In this document: positions 13,101 to 14,380 of the stretch, one piece after another | Position numbering within the stretch: position 1 is the first letter of the stretch | Layout: every line of letters starts with the position of its first letter | Origin: Desulfuromonadaceae bacterium | GTDB taxonomy: Bacteria > Desulfobacterota > Desulfuromonadia > Geobacterales > Pseudopelobacteraceae | Assembly (NCBI GenBank): GCA_028686145.1 | Contig: JAQUCQ010000043.1 | Span: 1 to 14,380, forward strand | DNA length: 14,380 nucleotides | Direction: 5' to 3' | Made by a program: the position numbers and the translations under genes | The notes under the pieces: model-generated | What the model was told of the DNA's origin: nothing | The model's input: the letters and a program-made list of their open reading frames with translations, nothing else | Databases searched by the model: none

Positions 13101-13119
13101 CCAGCAGAGAGCGTGCCAA
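13101..13119 (-). promoter_or_regulatory. Sigma-54 promoter of the NifX-like/mrp/two-component operon
   Basis: On the - strand TTGGCACGCTCTCTGCTGG contains TGGCACG-N4-CTGC, with GG and GC 12 bp apart. This is the fullest -24 box match of the three promoters. The start is expected near 13092, giving a 36-nt leader to GTG 13056. The large dyad at 13203-13229 is centred about 124 bp upstream. Confidence 0.88.
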
Positions 13120-13202
13120 AACAGTTCAAGTAATTATCTATATAATATAATTGTTGTATTTATGTTTTTGAGTGGTGGTAGAGGGGGGATGGTTGCGTTA
13201 CG

Positions 13203-13229
13203 GCTACTGTATAATAGTTATGCAGTAGC
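13203..13229. promoter_or_regulatory. 27-bp dyad, probable activator enhancer site
   Basis: GCTACTGTATAA (13203-13214), centre TAG, TTATGCAGTAGC (13218-13229): 11 of 12 positions are complementary. It lies between the sigma-54 promoter at 13101-13119 and the end of the PAS-activator gene, at the usual enhancer distance. The 11-mer GTTATGCAGTA in its right half recurs exactly at 244-254, upstream of the left operon. Confidence 0.7.
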
Positions 13230-13241
13230 AAAGTAGAGACT

Positions 13242-14380
13242 CTATCGTGTTGTTTTTGAGCGACCGTCTTTCTCGGGAGGGGTTATGCCAAGCTGTTTGA
13301 TTTTACGGAACAAGGTGCTCTTGTGCATGCCTAGTTCCTGAGCTGCCGCCAGACGACTGAACCCATTTCGCTCAAGGGCAGTTTTGATCGCTTGGGATTC
13401 CATCTGGGAGCGGGCATCATGTAGTGCTGTCGGCCCGGTGGTACGGGAACCGAGAAAACTGATCTCGTCGGGTAGATGGGTCATCTCGATCATGCCGTCA
13501 GGACAGAGTACAAAAGCCCGCTCAATTATGTTCTCCAGTTCGCGCACATTGCCGGGCCATTCATGGGCCATCAACAGCGACAACGCTTCTGTGGACATAC
13601 CTCGTACCGTGGCATGGTGGAGATGATTGTATTTCGTTATGAATTGCTCAACCAGGAGCGGAACATCTTCTTTTCGGCGTCGGAGTGGCGGAAGCTCAAT
13701 TCGCACTACATTGACTCGGTAATAGAGATCTTCGCGGAAAGTGCCGTTTTTAGTTAATTCAGTCAGGTCACGGTTGGTGGCGACAACAATCCGCACATCG
13801 GTCGGGACCGTTTCTGTACCCCCTAATGGTTCAAAACTATGTTCTTGCAGAACCCGCAGTAATCGGACCTGCAGGGCCGGACTGACATCGCCGATTTCAT
13901 CAAGAAACAGCGTGCCCCCCTTTGCAAGGGCAAAGCGGCCCGGTTTATCTTTGGTGGCCCCGGTAAAAGCGCCGGCCTTGTAGCCGAATAGCTCCGACTC
14001 CAGCAGGGTGTCCGGCAGAGCGCCGCAGTTAAGAGCCACAAACGGCCCCTTGCTTCTCCGGCTCAATGCATGAATCGTACGGGCCATCAATTCCTTGCCG
14101 GTACCGGTTTCCCCTGTGATAAGCACCGTACTGGGGCTGACGGCAATGGCTGGTATTACTTCGAAAAGTCGTTGCATAAGCGGGCTGCGGCTGACAATAT
14201 CCCCGACATGGGAGCGGCCTTCAAGCTCATGCCGCAGAGTTTCAATCTCGCTCAAGTCCCGGAAGGTTTCAGCGCCACCCACCACCCGGTTGGCACTATC
14301 CTTCAATACTGCGGTGGAAAGACTGATCGGGATCCTGCTCCCTTCTTCATCAATAATATATCCGGAACGGCCGATGATCG
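13242..14380 (-). CDS. PAS-type sigma-54 transcriptional activator (5' end outside the window)
   Basis: The frame is open to the window edge, so the N-terminus is missing; the visible part is 378 residues. It begins with the end of a PAS domain (GYIIDEEGSRIPISLSTAV, then GGAETFRDLSE). The AAA+ domain follows with Walker A GETGTGKE, a standard GAFTGA loop, Walker B LFLDEIGD and FREDLYYRVN. A Fis-type helix-turn-helix closes the protein (ALERNGFSRLAAAQELGMHKSTLFRKI). No receiver is seen in the visible part, so control is probably by PAS ligand or cofactor binding. It stands upstream of, and on the same strand as, the NifX-like operon, like the activator that controls ORP genes in Desulfovibrio (DVU2106). 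It is a good candidate to bind the adjacent dyad at 13203-13229. A TTG at 14306 is not the start, because PAS residues continue beyond it. Confidence 0.94.
   Translation of the reverse strand, partial: IIGRSGYIIDEEGSRIPISLSTAVLKDSANRVVGGAETFRDLSEIETLRHELEGRSHVGDIVSRSPLMQRLFEVIPAIAVSPSTVLITGETGTGKELMARTIHALSRRSKGPFVALNCGALPDTLLESELFGYKAGAFTGATKDKPGRFALAKGGTLFLDEIGDVSPALQVRLLRVLQEHSFEPLGGTETVPTDVRIVVATNRDLTELTKNGTFREDLYYRVNVVRIELPPLRRRKEDVPLLVEQFITKYNHLHHATVRGMSTEALSLLMAHEWPGNVRELENIIERAFVLCPDGMIEMTHLPDEISFLGSRTTGPTALHDARSQMESQAIKTALERNGFSRLAAAQELGMHKSTLFRKIKQLGITPPEKDGRSKTTR

Overview
The window looks like chromosomal DNA of a Desulfuromonadia / Geobacter-type bacterium (an inference from gene content, not from a marker gene). 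The signs are dense CXXCH haem motifs, an Fe-S/NrfD menaquinone-type redox module, periplasmic c-haem sensors fused to signalling proteins, two sigma-54 activators, and -24/-12 promoters in front of every transcription unit whose upstream region is visible. No rRNA, tRNA, insertion sequence, CRISPR array or phage gene was recognised.

Left half, + strand (about 409-6878): after an unresolved end of an upstream unit and an intrinsic terminator (104-137), a long AT-rich regulatory region ends in a sigma-54 promoter (409-424). It drives a probable nine-gene operon: a small membrane protein, a receiver-like protein without the phospho-acceptor Asp, a 58-residue membrane peptide, a pentahaem cytochrome, a Tat-exported four-cluster Fe-S protein, a NrfD-like quinone-site membrane subunit, a dodecahaem cytochrome built of four trihaem c7 repeats, a membrane haem-sensor without any kinase or other output domain, and a four-helix membrane protein. 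The core reads as a quinone:periplasm electron-transfer complex of the Cbc/Hmc/Qrc/ACIII type with a wire-like acceptor.

Middle, - strand (6970-8000): a short operon with its own sigma-54 promoter (7985-8000) encodes two more relatives of the small membrane protein that starts the left operon, then a two-helix protein with a zinc-ribbon-like CXXC pair. The left operon and this one converge on a strong bidirectional terminator (6909-6950).

Right half, - strand (8227-13119): a sigma-54 promoter (13101-13119) precedes a NifX-like protein, a DUF5320-like Gly/Arg protein, an Mrp/NBP35 P-loop ATPase, an NtrC-type response regulator and a haem-sensing histidine kinase, the last three with overlapping ends. 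Further upstream on the same strand is a PAS-type sigma-54 activator that runs off the window (13242-14380). The Mrp + NifX-like + sigma-54 activator grouping recalls the ORP (orange protein) loci of Desulfovibrio.

Working model (inference): the kinase reads periplasmic redox state through c-haem, the NtrC-type regulator and/or the PAS activator bind dyad elements about 125-135 bp upstream of the sigma-54 start sites, and all three units are switched together, making a self-contained redox-responsive respiratory module. Strong hairpins without U-tracts sit in many of the intercistronic gaps and may set protein ratios.
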